Shown here: positions 1 through 7,415 of the stretch, piece after piece | How the letters are laid out: each line of letters opens with the position of its first letter | Position numbering within the stretch: the stretch's first letter is position 1 | Source of the DNA: Desulfovibrio sp. | GTDB taxonomy: Bacteria; Desulfobacterota; Desulfovibrionia; Desulfovibrionales; Desulfovibrionaceae | Assembly (NCBI GenBank): GCA_009773975.1 | Contig: VSMX01000035.1 | Coordinates: forward strand, 1 to 18,163 | Direction of reading: 5' to 3' | Length of the DNA stretch: 18,163 nucleotides | Notes under the pieces: model-generated | What the model saw: the letters and a program-made list of their open reading frames with translations, nothing else | The model's database searches: none | Told to the model about the DNA's origin: nothing | Position numbers and translations under genes: made by a program

Positions 1-2207
1 TGATTAGCTGCTTTAATTTTGGTTTCCGGGTAAGCGATACGCTGGTGAAATATTCCAGTAAGGATGCGCTGGAAATTTTCGCTCAAGTAATGAAGATCCT
101 TGAATGTAAGTTCAGATTCATCAAGTTGTCCTTCGGCAAATATACCTTTAATTATATTATCAATATGATTCTTTATTCTGGCCGGAGTCGGGTCAGCTAA
201 TGTGCGGCTGCTTGCTTCAACTGAATCGGCAAGCATAAGGATGGCGGCTTCCTTGCTTTGAGGGCGGGGGCCAGGATAACTGAAGTCAGATTCATTCGGT
301 TTTTCACCGAGATCTATGGCCTTTTGATAAAAGAAGCGCATCACCCGGGTGCCATGATGCTGCCTTATAATGTCGGTAATTTCCTGACCCAATTTGTATT
401 TTTGAGCGAGTTCAGTTCCTTTTTTAACATGCGAAAAAAGAATTAGAGCACTCATTGAAGGTGAAAGACTGTCATGTTTGTTGGGGGCCCCGAACTGATT
501 CTCTATAAAATACTCAGGATATGTCAACTTTCCCGCATCATGATAGAGGGCAGCAACTTTGCATAGAAGGCTGTTGGCGCCTATTGCCCTGGCTCCTGCT
601 TCGACCATGTTGGCAACAACAAGAGAATGATGATAGGTACCGGGAATGGTTACCATAATTTCCTGCATGAGAGGCTGCTCAAGACTCATCAATTCCATGA
701 GGCGGAAACGCGTGCTATACCCAAAGGCCATTTCCAGAACAGGACTTACTGCGAACAGCAATATTAATGATAACAATGCATTTATCACTACTGCCAGGCC
801 CAGCACCGGCATTTCAATCATCGGAACATATGCGAGCAGACTCATTGCTGCCCATATTAAAATCAATCCGAGAGCAAGGGGTATAATACCCCAGACAACA
901 TCCTGGCGGCTTTGAGCCCTGGTTACAAGCCAGGTTGCAATCATGCCGCCCAAAAAATAAAAAATGAAAAGTTGATAATCTGCCTGGAACATAAGCATAC
1001 AGAAAAAAGATACCAAAAGCCCCATGGTGCAATAGCGTTTTGCTGCAAAAACCATGGCAACCAGGCCTACTATTCCGGCAACTGGGTAAGCAACAGCAAA
1101 AGAGTTGGAAAGGCTTATGCTATCCATTCGCAAACCGAGCAGGAAAACACATTTTGCTCCTGCCCCAAAAACAAACAGCACAACTGAAATTAATAACATG
1201 TCTTTGCGTTTGAGTGGAGTTCCAGGCTTTCCGCTGGGAGCTATAAAAAAACCGATTGCGAAAATCATGGAACAAAGAAAAGCGCCAGCGATTGTTTGCC
1301 AATGAACAGGATCTGCGGCAGAGTTATAAAGAGCCTGCATTTTTATCTGTTGCTCGCGGCTTGCGCGTTCGCCTTTGCGCAAAACCAGCTCACCTTTCTG
1401 TATCTGGTACAGGACAGGGGTCACGTTGGCTACAACATCCGCCCCGCGTTTCTGGGTGGCTTCCCGATTAAGGGTAAGAGTCGCTGGCAAGGTTGCCGCC
1501 AGCAATATGTTTATGGCACGTCTGGATTGCGGATTCAGTTGGGGAACTTGTCTGATCTGTGATGAAACATCTGCAAGGAAAGATTGCGCATCTGGAAGAG
1601 AAGCAACGTCCGGACGCAATGTTTCTGTATGTGTGTCAAGATTGCGCAAAATAATGCCGGACCTTCCTATTCGGGCAGACCGTATATCCCAGACCAAACC
1701 TTCGGCCAACTGATCATGTATTTTGGGCAACAAATTTTTCAGAATGTAGCTTTGCACTTCCCGGCCTGCAAGTTGTGGTATTACCTCATCTGCTACTTCG
1801 GGTGTAATTTCTTCCGTCAGTCTTTGCAAAGCTGGATCATGTTTTCTATCCTGGCCGGAATTGATGGCTTTGAGAATCTCAATTATCCGCCCCTGAAATT
1901 GGGTATATGGCTCCATACTGAGATCATACACGGGAGGTTGAAGCAATTGAACCTGCTTTTTCCGCGCCCTTGTGGCCTGGGTGTCTTCCACAAGTATATC
2001 CCTGTCGGCAATGACATCGTTTTCCGCAACTTGACCGGCAACATATACTCGTGGAGCAGTTTCAAAATTGGCTCCCGCAATTAAAGACAACAAAAGTAAT
2101 GTGCCAATTAAAACCCAAATGCCCCAGCCACATTGATGGCGTGCTTTCAGGGTTTGAAAAAGAGCAGGAATGCTAGCTGGTCTGTATGTTTTTTTCTGAC
2201 TTGTCAT
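1..2207 (-). CDS. pgpH: 7TM-HD membrane phosphohydrolase, PgpH/YqfF family (3' end cut by window)
   Basis: The open frame starts at ATG 2205-2207 and runs 735 codons to the window edge without a stop. In order it shows a short cytoplasmic start, a membrane segment near residues 29-46, an extracytoplasmic 7TMR-HDED-type domain (about 50-290; the stretch AENDVIADRDILVEDTQATR at 61-80 is typical), a block of hydrophobic helices (about 300-490) and a cytoplasmic HD domain. The HD domain has GTYHHSL near 525, the metal-binding His556-Asp557 in YHDAGK, and a distal RQHHG motif. PgpH proteins of this architecture hydrolyse cyclic di-AMP in Listeria; that substrate here is inference. The HD signature reads HDAG rather than the usual HDIG, keeping both metal ligands. 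The gene begins 35 bases inside the end of phoH, so the two are probably translated from one message. The family is usually 700-800 residues, so only a short tail should be missing. No strong Shine-Dalgarno precedes the start. Confidence 0.9.
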   Translation of the reverse strand, partial: MTSQKKTYRPASIPALFQTLKARHQCGWGIWVLIGTLLLLSLIAGANFETAPRVYVAGQVAENDVIADRDILVEDTQATRARKKQVQLLQPPVYDLSMEPYTQFQGRIIEILKAINSGQDRKHDPALQRLTEEITPEVADEVIPQLAGREVQSYILKNLLPKIHDQLAEGLVWDIRSARIGRSGIILRNLDTHTETLRPDVASLPDAQSFLADVSSQIRQVPQLNPQSRRAINILLAATLPATLTLNREATQKRGADVVANVTPVLYQIQKGELVLRKGERASREQQIKMQALYNSAADPVHWQTIAGAFLCSMIFAIGFFIAPSGKPGTPLKRKDMLLISVVLFVFGAGAKCVFLLGLRMDSISLSNSFAVAYPVAGIVGLVAMVFAAKRYCTMGLLVSFFCMLMFQADYQLFIFYFLGGMIATWLVTRAQSRQDVVWGIIPLALGLILIWAAMSLLAYVPMIEMPVLGLAVVINALLSLILLFAVSPVLEMAFGYSTRFRLMELMSLEQPLMQEIMVTIPGTYHHSLVVANMVEAGARAIGANSLLCKVAALYHDAGKLTYPEYFIENQFGAPNKHDSLSPSMSALILFSHVKKGTELAQKYKLGQEITDIIRQHHGTRVMRFFYQKAIDLGEKPNESDFSYPGPRPQSKEAAILMLADSVEASSRTLADPTPARIKNHIDNIIKGIFAEGQLDESELTFKDLHYLSENFQRILTGIFHQRIAYPETKIKAAN

Positions 2208-3171
2208 AGGCGCTTACAATGGCTCCAACAATTGGATGGCGCACAACATCGGCCTGAGTAAAACGGTGAATCCCAAGGCTGGGAACCTCTTTTAAAACCT
2301 CAAGAGCATGAATAAGCCCTGATCTTGGCCTGTTTGTCCCGGGTAAAAGAGGCAAGTCTATTTGTGTTGCATCGCCGGTAACCACCATGCGGGATCCAAA
2401 ACCCAACCGTGTAAGAAACATTTTCATCTGCTCATGCGTTGTGTTCTGGGCTTCATCAAGAATAATAAAGGCATCATTAAGTGTTCTGCCACGCATGAAA
2501 GCCAGGGGCGCTATTTCAATAATTCCCGATTCAAGCATTGAGGCAACCTTTGCCTGTGGAGCCATATCATACAGGGCATCGTAAAGAGGGCGAAGGTATG
2601 GATTGACTTTCTCTGCCAGATCTCCAGGCAAAAAACCAAGCCTTTCACCTGCTTCGACAGCTGGCCGTGTAAGAATAATGCGTTTGACCCTGTGCTTTTG
2701 CAGCATGGAAAGAGCCATTGCCACAGCAAGGTATGTTTTGCCCGTGCCCGCAGGCCCAATTGAAAAAACAAGTTCTTTTGCGCACAATAATTCAAGATAA
2801 TTTTTTTGTGCCAAATTGCGTGCTGTGACAGTCTTGCGCATAGTTTGAACAAACACTGCATCCCTGAAAATCTGGGATAAATTGAGGCCAGGGTCGTTGT
2901 GCAGCATATCATAGGCCCTTGCCATATCTGCTTCTCCAAGCACCATTCCCTGCCGTAAAAGGGAATAGAGCTGAACAAAAGTATGGCAAAGGGTTTGACG
3001 AACTTTGGGATTTTCACTTTCTATAAAAAGATTGGTTCCACGGTTGCCGAGTTTGGCTCCGCTTTTTCGGGCCAAGATATCAAGATGAGCGTTTTGGGGG
3101 CCAAAAAGCTGGTTGGCCAACGCAGGATCGTCAAATTCAACCGTTTCCATGTATGAAGGATTAACTGGCAT
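2173..3171 (-). CDS. phoH: PhoH family P-loop ATPase
   Basis: This 332-residue protein is a full-length PhoH/PhoL. The Walker A motif GPAGTGKT lies at 139-146, the Walker B motif FIILDEAQN at 235-243, the sensor-like TGDATQIDLP at 265-274 and the C-terminal RHPIV at 311-315. The N-terminal third carries the small PhoH-specific domain that includes the GNRGTNLFIE stretch near 42-51. PhoH proteins are ATPases linked to RNA metabolism and ribosome maturation, and phoH commonly sits beside a 7TM-HD gene and ybeY, which fits the downstream neighbour here. Met1 was kept as the start, but Met8 (METVEFDD) is also possible because no clear ribosome binding site (only AGGGC) decides between them. The gene diverges from the repeat protein at 3344, leaving about 170 bases for both promoters. 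Confidence 0.95.
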   Translation of the reverse strand: MPVNPSYMETVEFDDPALANQLFGPQNAHLDILARKSGAKLGNRGTNLFIESENPKVRQTLCHTFVQLYSLLRQGMVLGEADMARAYDMLHNDPGLNLSQIFRDAVFVQTMRKTVTARNLAQKNYLELLCAKELVFSIGPAGTGKTYLAVAMALSMLQKHRVKRIILTRPAVEAGERLGFLPGDLAEKVNPYLRPLYDALYDMAPQAKVASMLESGIIEIAPLAFMRGRTLNDAFIILDEAQNTTHEQMKMFLTRLGFGSRMVVTGDATQIDLPLLPGTNRPRSGLIHALEVLKEVPSLGIHRFTQADVVRHPIVGAIVSAYDKSEKNIQTS

Positions 3172-3219
3172 ATTGAAGCCCTAGCTTATTTCCTTGCTTA
3201 TGTCCATTGATTATGAAAT

Positions 3220-3242
3220 CTCTGATGATTTATCGGTCAGAG
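3220..3242. promoter_or_regulatory. Candidate enhancer-binding site (inverted repeat)
   Basis: CTCTGA and TCAGAG form a perfect inverted repeat with an 11-base spacer. It is centred about 77 bases upstream of the start point predicted from the sigma-54 promoter at 3281. Palindromes at this distance often bind the activators that sigma-54 promoters need. The arms are short, so this could be chance; it also lies in the phoH upstream region. Confidence 0.3.
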
Positions 3243-3280
3243 TGATGAATTACTAAAGGCAGATTCTCCGTGAAAACATA

Positions 3281-3297
3281 TTGGCTCAGTATTTGCA
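3281..3297 (+). promoter_or_regulatory. Sigma-54 (-24/-12) promoter
   Basis: TTGGCTCAGTATTTGCA matches the RpoN consensus TTGGCAC-N5-TTGCA at nearly every defined position. The GG and GC dinucleotides have their invariant 12-base offset (3283-3284 and 3295-3296). The predicted start is near 3308, leaving a leader of about 35 bases with a ribosome binding site at 3333-3338 before the ATG at 3344. Position, orientation and spacing all agree with it driving the repeat protein. Confidence 0.7.
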
Positions 3298-3343
3298 TAA
3301 AATATGACAAAAAATATACAGGAAAAACTTGCAGGGAGCTGGC

Positions 3344-4567
3344 ATGAGCATTTCAAGTGTGAATAATTATCGTGATGTACTTTTTCAGTGGCAGGGACAG
3401 CAATTAAAAAATACAGGTAAAGGTTCTTCAAGCCAATCAGGCGCCATTACATCTCTTTTTGGGCAGGCCTCAATTACCAGTCAGATAGAAAGCATGGTTG
3501 AATTGACAAAATATGCCATGGATGCAATGGGCGTTGACAAGAACGGCAGGGTTACTTTCAATCAGATTTCCAAGTATAGCCAGAAGCTGCAAAGTGAATT
3601 CAACCAGGGTGTTAAAGATGGCTTTGCCAACTCTGGTATTTCCGACCTTTCCGGACTGAGTTTCAGCCTGGATAAAAACGGTAAGATCAACGCTATTGGC
3701 GCGAATGAAAAAGACAGAAAAAAAGCCCAGGAATGGCTTGATGCAAATTCCGATATTGGAAAAAATATGCTCAAGGCCCTCAATGATGCTGATATTGAGA
3801 TAACGGAGGAAGTACTTTTCGATATAAATTCAAATGGCAAATTCTCGGTCAGAAATGCAGTGGAGGATAATCTTCAGTTTGCCCTGGATGAAAATGCTTC
3901 TCTTACCGAAAATTTGCGCTCAGAATTGAAAAAGCTTGGCGTTGACGTTTCGGCGCCCATTGATTTCATGTTTAATGAAGATGGCAATCTTGTGGTCAAG
4001 GGAGATCATAACGATGCCAAAACCATCAATTCATTCCTTTCTCAAAATACGGAATTGGCTGACGCCGTAAAAAAAGAATTGAAAAAAAATGATGTTGATT
4101 TGTCTTCGGCCGGCTTACGTTTGGGAAATGAAGGAAATATCCAGATTTCGATAAATAATTCCGGGTTGAAAGACTTACAGGCTGCATTGGATAAAGAAAC
4201 CGAATTGGGCAAAAAAATATATTCCTCCCTGGATGATCTTGGTATAGATCCCAATATCAGTTTTTCCATCCAATTAAATGCTGATGGAACTTATAATATT
4301 ATAAGCGACCATCCAGATGCTGCAAAAGTGCAGAAATTTTTTGAAGATAATCCCGAACTGATAAAAAAATATCGCCAGATAGATACCTTGGCGGGAGTGG
4401 ATGACGCACGCAAGGCAATGCAGTTATCCCCATCTGAAATGAGAAAACGTATTCAGGTTGAGTCGATGACAGCCTGGTGGGCTGGTTCTGGCAATGCCAA
4501 TTCCTATTTTGGCGCCTATAATAACGGTAATCTTTCCCTTTATTCAGGTCTTAATTTGAATATATAA
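3344..4567 (+). CDS. Uncharacterised protein with five ~50-residue degenerate repeats
   Basis: I do not recognise a named function. The start at ATG 3344 is chosen because AGGGAG at 3333-3338 lies five bases upstream; a TTG 15 bases earlier would overlap that site. The 407-residue product has no signal peptide or membrane helix. Residues 1-60 are Ser/Gln-rich and then helical. An EF-hand-like stretch, GVDKNGRVTF, occupies 63-72. From about 104 to 350 come five repeats, each a putative beta-hairpin around an N/D/E-G turn (Gly113, 165, 214, 264, 315), followed by a helix-forming region with an acidic-Asn motif (such as LDANSDIG, LSQNTELA, FEDNPELI) and ending LGVD/LGID-like. The tail (375-407) is rich in Asn, Gly, Trp and Tyr. 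A sigma-54 promoter precedes it and a strong terminator follows, so it is probably a single-gene unit. A surface, flagellar or calcium-linked role is possible but unproven. Confidence 0.85.
   Translation: MSISSVNNYRDVLFQWQGQQLKNTGKGSSSQSGAITSLFGQASITSQIESMVELTKYAMDAMGVDKNGRVTFNQISKYSQKLQSEFNQGVKDGFANSGISDLSGLSFSLDKNGKINAIGANEKDRKKAQEWLDANSDIGKNMLKALNDADIEITEEVLFDINSNGKFSVRNAVEDNLQFALDENASLTENLRSELKKLGVDVSAPIDFMFNEDGNLVVKGDHNDAKTINSFLSQNTELADAVKKELKKNDVDLSSAGLRLGNEGNIQISINNSGLKDLQAALDKETELGKKIYSSLDDLGIDPNISFSIQLNADGTYNIISDHPDAAKVQKFFEDNPELIKKYRQIDTLAGVDDARKAMQLSPSEMRKRIQVESMTAWWAGSGNANSYFGAYNNGNLSLYSGLNLNI
3653..4393 (+). repeat. Five tandem protein-coding repeats of about 50 codons
   Basis: The units cover about residues 104-154, 155-204, 205-254, 255-304 and 305-350 of the protein starting at 3344. 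Their central glycines are spaced 52, 49, 50 and 51 residues apart. Identity between units is low at both protein and DNA level, so this is an old duplication and not a recent DNA repeat. Confidence 0.7.
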
Positions 4568-4572
4568 ATTAG

Positions 4573-4604
4573 GCATTTGAGCAATGGAATTGCGTAAACG
4601 CTCT
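4573..4604 (+). repeat. Copy 1 of a 32-base intergenic repeat
   Basis: This stretch aligns without gaps to the reverse complement of the palindrome at 11975-12006, with 26 of 32 bases the same, ending in AAACGCTCT in both. This copy has lost much of its own symmetry. It begins six bases after the stop codon of the repeat protein. Confidence 0.5.
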
Positions 4605-4633
4605 AACGCGGCTTTGCCTGCAAAGGCGCGCGC

Positions 4634-4679
4634 GAGAATATCTCGAGACAAGCTTGCTTTGCCGTTAAGAGATATTTTC
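4634..4679. other. Intergenic hairpin without a T-tract
   Basis: GAGAATATCTC at 4634-4644 pairs with GAGATATTTTC at 4669-4679 at 10 of 11 positions across a 24-base loop. No run of T follows on either strand, so it is not a standard terminator. It lies between the intergenic repeat copy and the gatB terminator. Confidence 0.4.
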
Positions 4680-4709
4680 ATGCGTAAAATGCTATAGATA
4701 ACAATTAAA

Positions 4710-4746
4710 AAATGGGCCGATTCACAGAGCGGTAATCGGCCCATTT
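4710..4746 (-). terminator. Terminator of gatB, possibly bidirectional
   Basis: A perfect 13-base-pair stem (AAATGGGCCGATT with its complement) encloses an 11-base loop. On the minus strand it starts one base after the gatB stop codon and is followed by a T-rich tract. On the plus strand the following bases are TTTCTTAATTC, so it may also end the transcript of the repeat protein. Confidence 0.9.
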
Positions 4747-4747
4747 C

Positions 4748-6187
4748 TTAATTCTCTTCCAAGTTTTTTACGAGCAATTTGTTCACAATTGCCGGGTTGG
4801 CTTTCCCTTTCGTTGCGCGCATTACCTGTCCTACAAAAAAGCTCATCAGCTTTTTCTTGCCTGCGCGGTATGCTTCCACCTCTTTGGGGTTTTCCTGCAA
4901 AATTTGTTCAATTGTCTGCTCAAGAGCCGAATCATCAGATATTTGGGCCAAACCTTTTTCTTTTACATAAATTTCCGGGTCGTAGCCCATGCTAAAAAGA
5001 TCATGGAATATATCATTGGCAATTTTTGAACTTATCAGTCCTTTTTCTATCATTCCGGCAAGTTTTGCCATGCTTTCTGATGTCATTTTCCAAAATGCGG
5101 GATCAGGCGGAATATTTCCGGCATTACATTCTCTCATTAATGGACCAAGTATTAATGCCGCAATTTTATGAGGGTCAGATTTTTCAGAAGCTTTTTCAAA
5201 AAAATCAGCCAAATTTTTGTTTTGCAGCAAAACATCTATCTCCGCTTCTGGCAAGCCAGTCATCTTGCCAAAACGAACAGATCTTTCCCATGGCATTTCG
5301 GGCAATTCATTTTTCCATTTCTCCAGATCTTCTGGCAAAATATTGACAGGGAGCAGATCCGGGTCAGGAAAATAACGGTAATCCTGGGCCTCTTCCTTGC
5401 CACGCATAGCCATGGTGATATTTTTTGCAGCATCATATAAACGTGTTTCCTGAATAATCTCCTTGCCACTTTCAAGGATATCTTCCTGTCGCCCTATTTC
5501 AAATTCCAGCGCGCGTTGAACATTTCTGAATGAATTAAGGTTTTTCAACTCCGCCCTGGTTCCCAGTTTCCCACTTCCTTTGGGTCTTAATGAAATATTG
5601 GCATCACATCTGAAATTGCCTTCTTCCATATTCCCATCGCTGATGCCCAGATAAGTAACAAGACCATGCAAGGTTTTAAGATATGCTGCAGCTTCTGCCG
5701 GAGTGTGCATATCTGGTTCGGAGACTATTTCTATTAGCGGCGTACCCGCTCGATTCAGGTCCACATAGCTTGCATTTTCATTGGAAACATGAATATTTTT
5801 ACCGGCATCATTTTCAAGATGTATTCTTGTAATTCCAATTTTTCTGATATTGGCATCTACTCTGATATCAAGGTGACCATGTTCGCAAACCGGCAGGTCA
5901 AACTGGGAAATCTGGTAGCCCGATGGCAAGTCGGGATAAAAATAATTCTTTCTTGCAAAAATTGATTGCCGATTTATAGTGCATCTGGTTGCCAAACCAG
6001 CCAATACCGCAAAATGTATTGCTTGCTGGTTTGGCGCAGGCAATGCGCCCGGCATTCCGGAGCAAACTTCACATACATTGGTGTTAGGAGGATTGCCGAA
6101 GCTTGTGGAACATGCACAAAAGAGCTTGGAATGCGTTGCCAGTTGAACATGAACTTCCAAGCCTATGACTGCCTCATATTCGGACAT
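4748..6187 (-). CDS. gatB: Aspartyl/glutamyl-tRNA(Asn/Gln) amidotransferase subunit B
   Basis: The 479-residue product is a complete GatB. GatCAB converts misacylated Glu-tRNA(Gln) or Asp-tRNA(Asn) to the correct form; GatB holds the tRNA and the kinase active site. Visible hallmarks are the opening YEAVIGLEVHVQL, the zinc-site cysteines Cys24, Cys26, Cys39 and Cys42, the YFYPDLPSGYQISQ stretch just after residue 80, EEGNFRCDANIS in the middle, and the YqeY-like tail from about 330 with FFVGQVMRATKGKANP near the C-terminus. The start ATG has only a modest purine-rich site (GGGAG about 13 bases upstream). No gatA or gatC is in the window, so the complex is encoded at separate loci. A terminator follows the stop at once. 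It lies 169 bases downstream of nadK in the same direction, close enough for co-transcription. Confidence 0.97.
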   Translation of the reverse strand: MSEYEAVIGLEVHVQLATHSKLFCACSTSFGNPPNTNVCEVCSGMPGALPAPNQQAIHFAVLAGLATRCTINRQSIFARKNYFYPDLPSGYQISQFDLPVCEHGHLDIRVDANIRKIGITRIHLENDAGKNIHVSNENASYVDLNRAGTPLIEIVSEPDMHTPAEAAAYLKTLHGLVTYLGISDGNMEEGNFRCDANISLRPKGSGKLGTRAELKNLNSFRNVQRALEFEIGRQEDILESGKEIIQETRLYDAAKNITMAMRGKEEAQDYRYFPDPDLLPVNILPEDLEKWKNELPEMPWERSVRFGKMTGLPEAEIDVLLQNKNLADFFEKASEKSDPHKIAALILGPLMRECNAGNIPPDPAFWKMTSESMAKLAGMIEKGLISSKIANDIFHDLFSMGYDPEIYVKEKGLAQISDDSALEQTIEQILQENPKEVEAYRAGKKKLMSFFVGQVMRATKGKANPAIVNKLLVKNLEEN

Positions 6188-6356
6188 TTTTCCATATCTC
6201 CCGGGAATATCGTAATTAATAAAGTCGCTCCAATTACATGGAGAATTTTATATTAAAGGAACCGTTGATTAATTGCGTTTTTCGAAAAGCATTTGTCGTA
6301 AAAATAACATTTTGTGTGTCCTTGATTGGGGAAAACTGGATTTAATCAGCGTTTTC

Positions 6357-7172
6357 TTAAAATCTTGCCAAATGGGAAATATATTTCTGGTCATTTCCCC
6401 ATAACCGGACTGCATTTGTCTGGCCCCTTACATAAAGCACATCTCCATACTGTAACTGCCAATTTTCTTGTCCGTCCACAGTCAGATAACAATCCGGTGA
6501 ATTTTTTTCCATCTTTACGCTGAAAGTGGTTTTTGCGGGAAAAACCAGACTAGCGGAAGATGACATGAAAGGACATACAGGCGTCATGCCCAAAACAACG
6601 CTTGCCGGGTGGATAATTGGGCCACCAGCGGAATAGTTGTAACCTGAGCTTCCCAGAGGGCTGAAAAATATTACGCCGTCACTTCGCAAACAGCCAAGAT
6701 TATTATCGTCAATATTTAATTCAAGGTTTACCAACCTGGCAACTTTGCCATGACTAACGACAAGATCATTTATGGCGAAACCTTTTTGGCTGCAGTTTTT
6801 TCCATGAAGCTGCCATTCAAGGGCCAGGCATTTACGAGCATCTTCGGGCCTTTCAAGGGCTTTCTTCAAAATCTCCTTCCAATTATCAGGTTCGGCGGAT
6901 GCAAGAAATCCTACTCTGCCAAAATTAATACCAAGGATGATAGTTCCTGTGCCGGTAAAATAACGTGCAACTTCCAGAATCGTTCCATCTCCTCCGAGGA
7001 CAAGAACGATGCCAGGGTTTTGAAAAAAATCTTTGTAGTTTTGACCGGAACAAGCAAGAAAACAATCCAGGGCATGTTCTTTTAACCAGTCAAAAATCTC
7101 GTTTCCAAGACCATGGGCTTTTCCATTGTCTTTTTTGTAAACGATTAGAATTTGTTTAATGGATGTGCGCAT
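6357..7172 (-). CDS. nadK: NAD kinase
   Basis: This 271-residue protein phosphorylates NAD to NADP, using ATP or polyphosphate, in the cytoplasm. The diagnostic GGDGT lies at 60-64 within VLVLGGDGTILEVAR, and the family's second block spans 164-189, containing SDGV and SAGGPIIHP. Two spots differ from the textbook sequence. The usual Asn-Glu pair is Asn135-Asp136 (AINDLVV), and the TGSTAY-type stretch reads LGSSGY at 173-178. These may be lineage variants. A TTG two codons earlier could also start the protein, but ATG at 7170-7172 (MRTSIKQ) is preferred; neither has a clear ribosome binding site. It diverges from the PEP synthase-like gene. Confidence 0.92.
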   Translation of the reverse strand: MRTSIKQILIVYKKDNGKAHGLGNEIFDWLKEHALDCFLACSGQNYKDFFQNPGIVLVLGGDGTILEVARYFTGTGTIILGINFGRVGFLASAEPDNWKEILKKALERPEDARKCLALEWQLHGKNCSQKGFAINDLVVSHGKVARLVNLELNIDDNNLGCLRSDGVIFFSPLGSSGYNYSAGGPIIHPASVVLGMTPVCPFMSSSASLVFPAKTTFSVKMEKNSPDCYLTVDGQENWQLQYGDVLYVRGQTNAVRLWGNDQKYISHLARF

Positions 7173-7286
7173 TGGCAAAAATTACGATAAGAGAATGTCA
7201 TTCGCAAGCCACAATTAAAATATTAATCTTTTACGATGAAAATCACTTCTTCACGATCCGGGTCATAAAAATTTTAATATCTTCCC

Positions 7287-7298
7287 CCAATATATTGG
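7287..7298. promoter_or_regulatory. 12-base perfect palindrome in the divergent nadK / PEP synthase-like spacer
   Basis: CCAATATATTGG is a perfect palindrome about 120 bases before the PEP synthase-like start and about 115 before nadK. It could be an operator, but an AT-rich 12-mer of this kind also arises by chance, and no convincing promoter could be paired with it. Confidence 0.2.
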
Positions 7299-7415
7299 AT
7301 ATTGCATTTAACTCTTTCCGGGCATTCCAACAGGCTTGTTGTGGACAGAACCGGACAAGGCGTATATCATGATTTTATCATTAATGCACTATTTTTCCGC
7401 CTACTGGAGGAAATC

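Noticed and set aside
1120..1302. Short open frames on both strands across the left 2 kb
   Set aside because: They are out-of-frame shadows of the single long 7TM-HD frame that reads without a stop from 2207 to the left edge and shows clear family motifs.
3344..4567. Calcium-binding EF-hand protein call for the repeat protein
   Set aside because: Only fragments such as DKNG and one DINSNG loop fit; the remaining units lack the first acidic ligand and the closing Glu, so calcium binding is not supported.
6256..6345. Terminator between nadK and gatB
   Set aside because: Only small imperfect palindromes (around TTTTCGAAAA, and CTCCA/TGGAG at 6228-6243) are present, without a GC-rich stem and T-tract.
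7338..7367. Possible sigma-70 promoter (TTGTGG, 18 bases, TATATC) before the PEP synthase-like gene
   Set aside because: Matches to both boxes are poor and several equally weak alternatives exist nearby, so it is not listed as a feature.
7302..7415. Upstream extension of the PEP synthase-like gene by 38 codons
   Set aside because: The extension has no ribosome binding site, whereas ATG 7416 follows GGAGG at ideal distance, and the extra residues match no family start.
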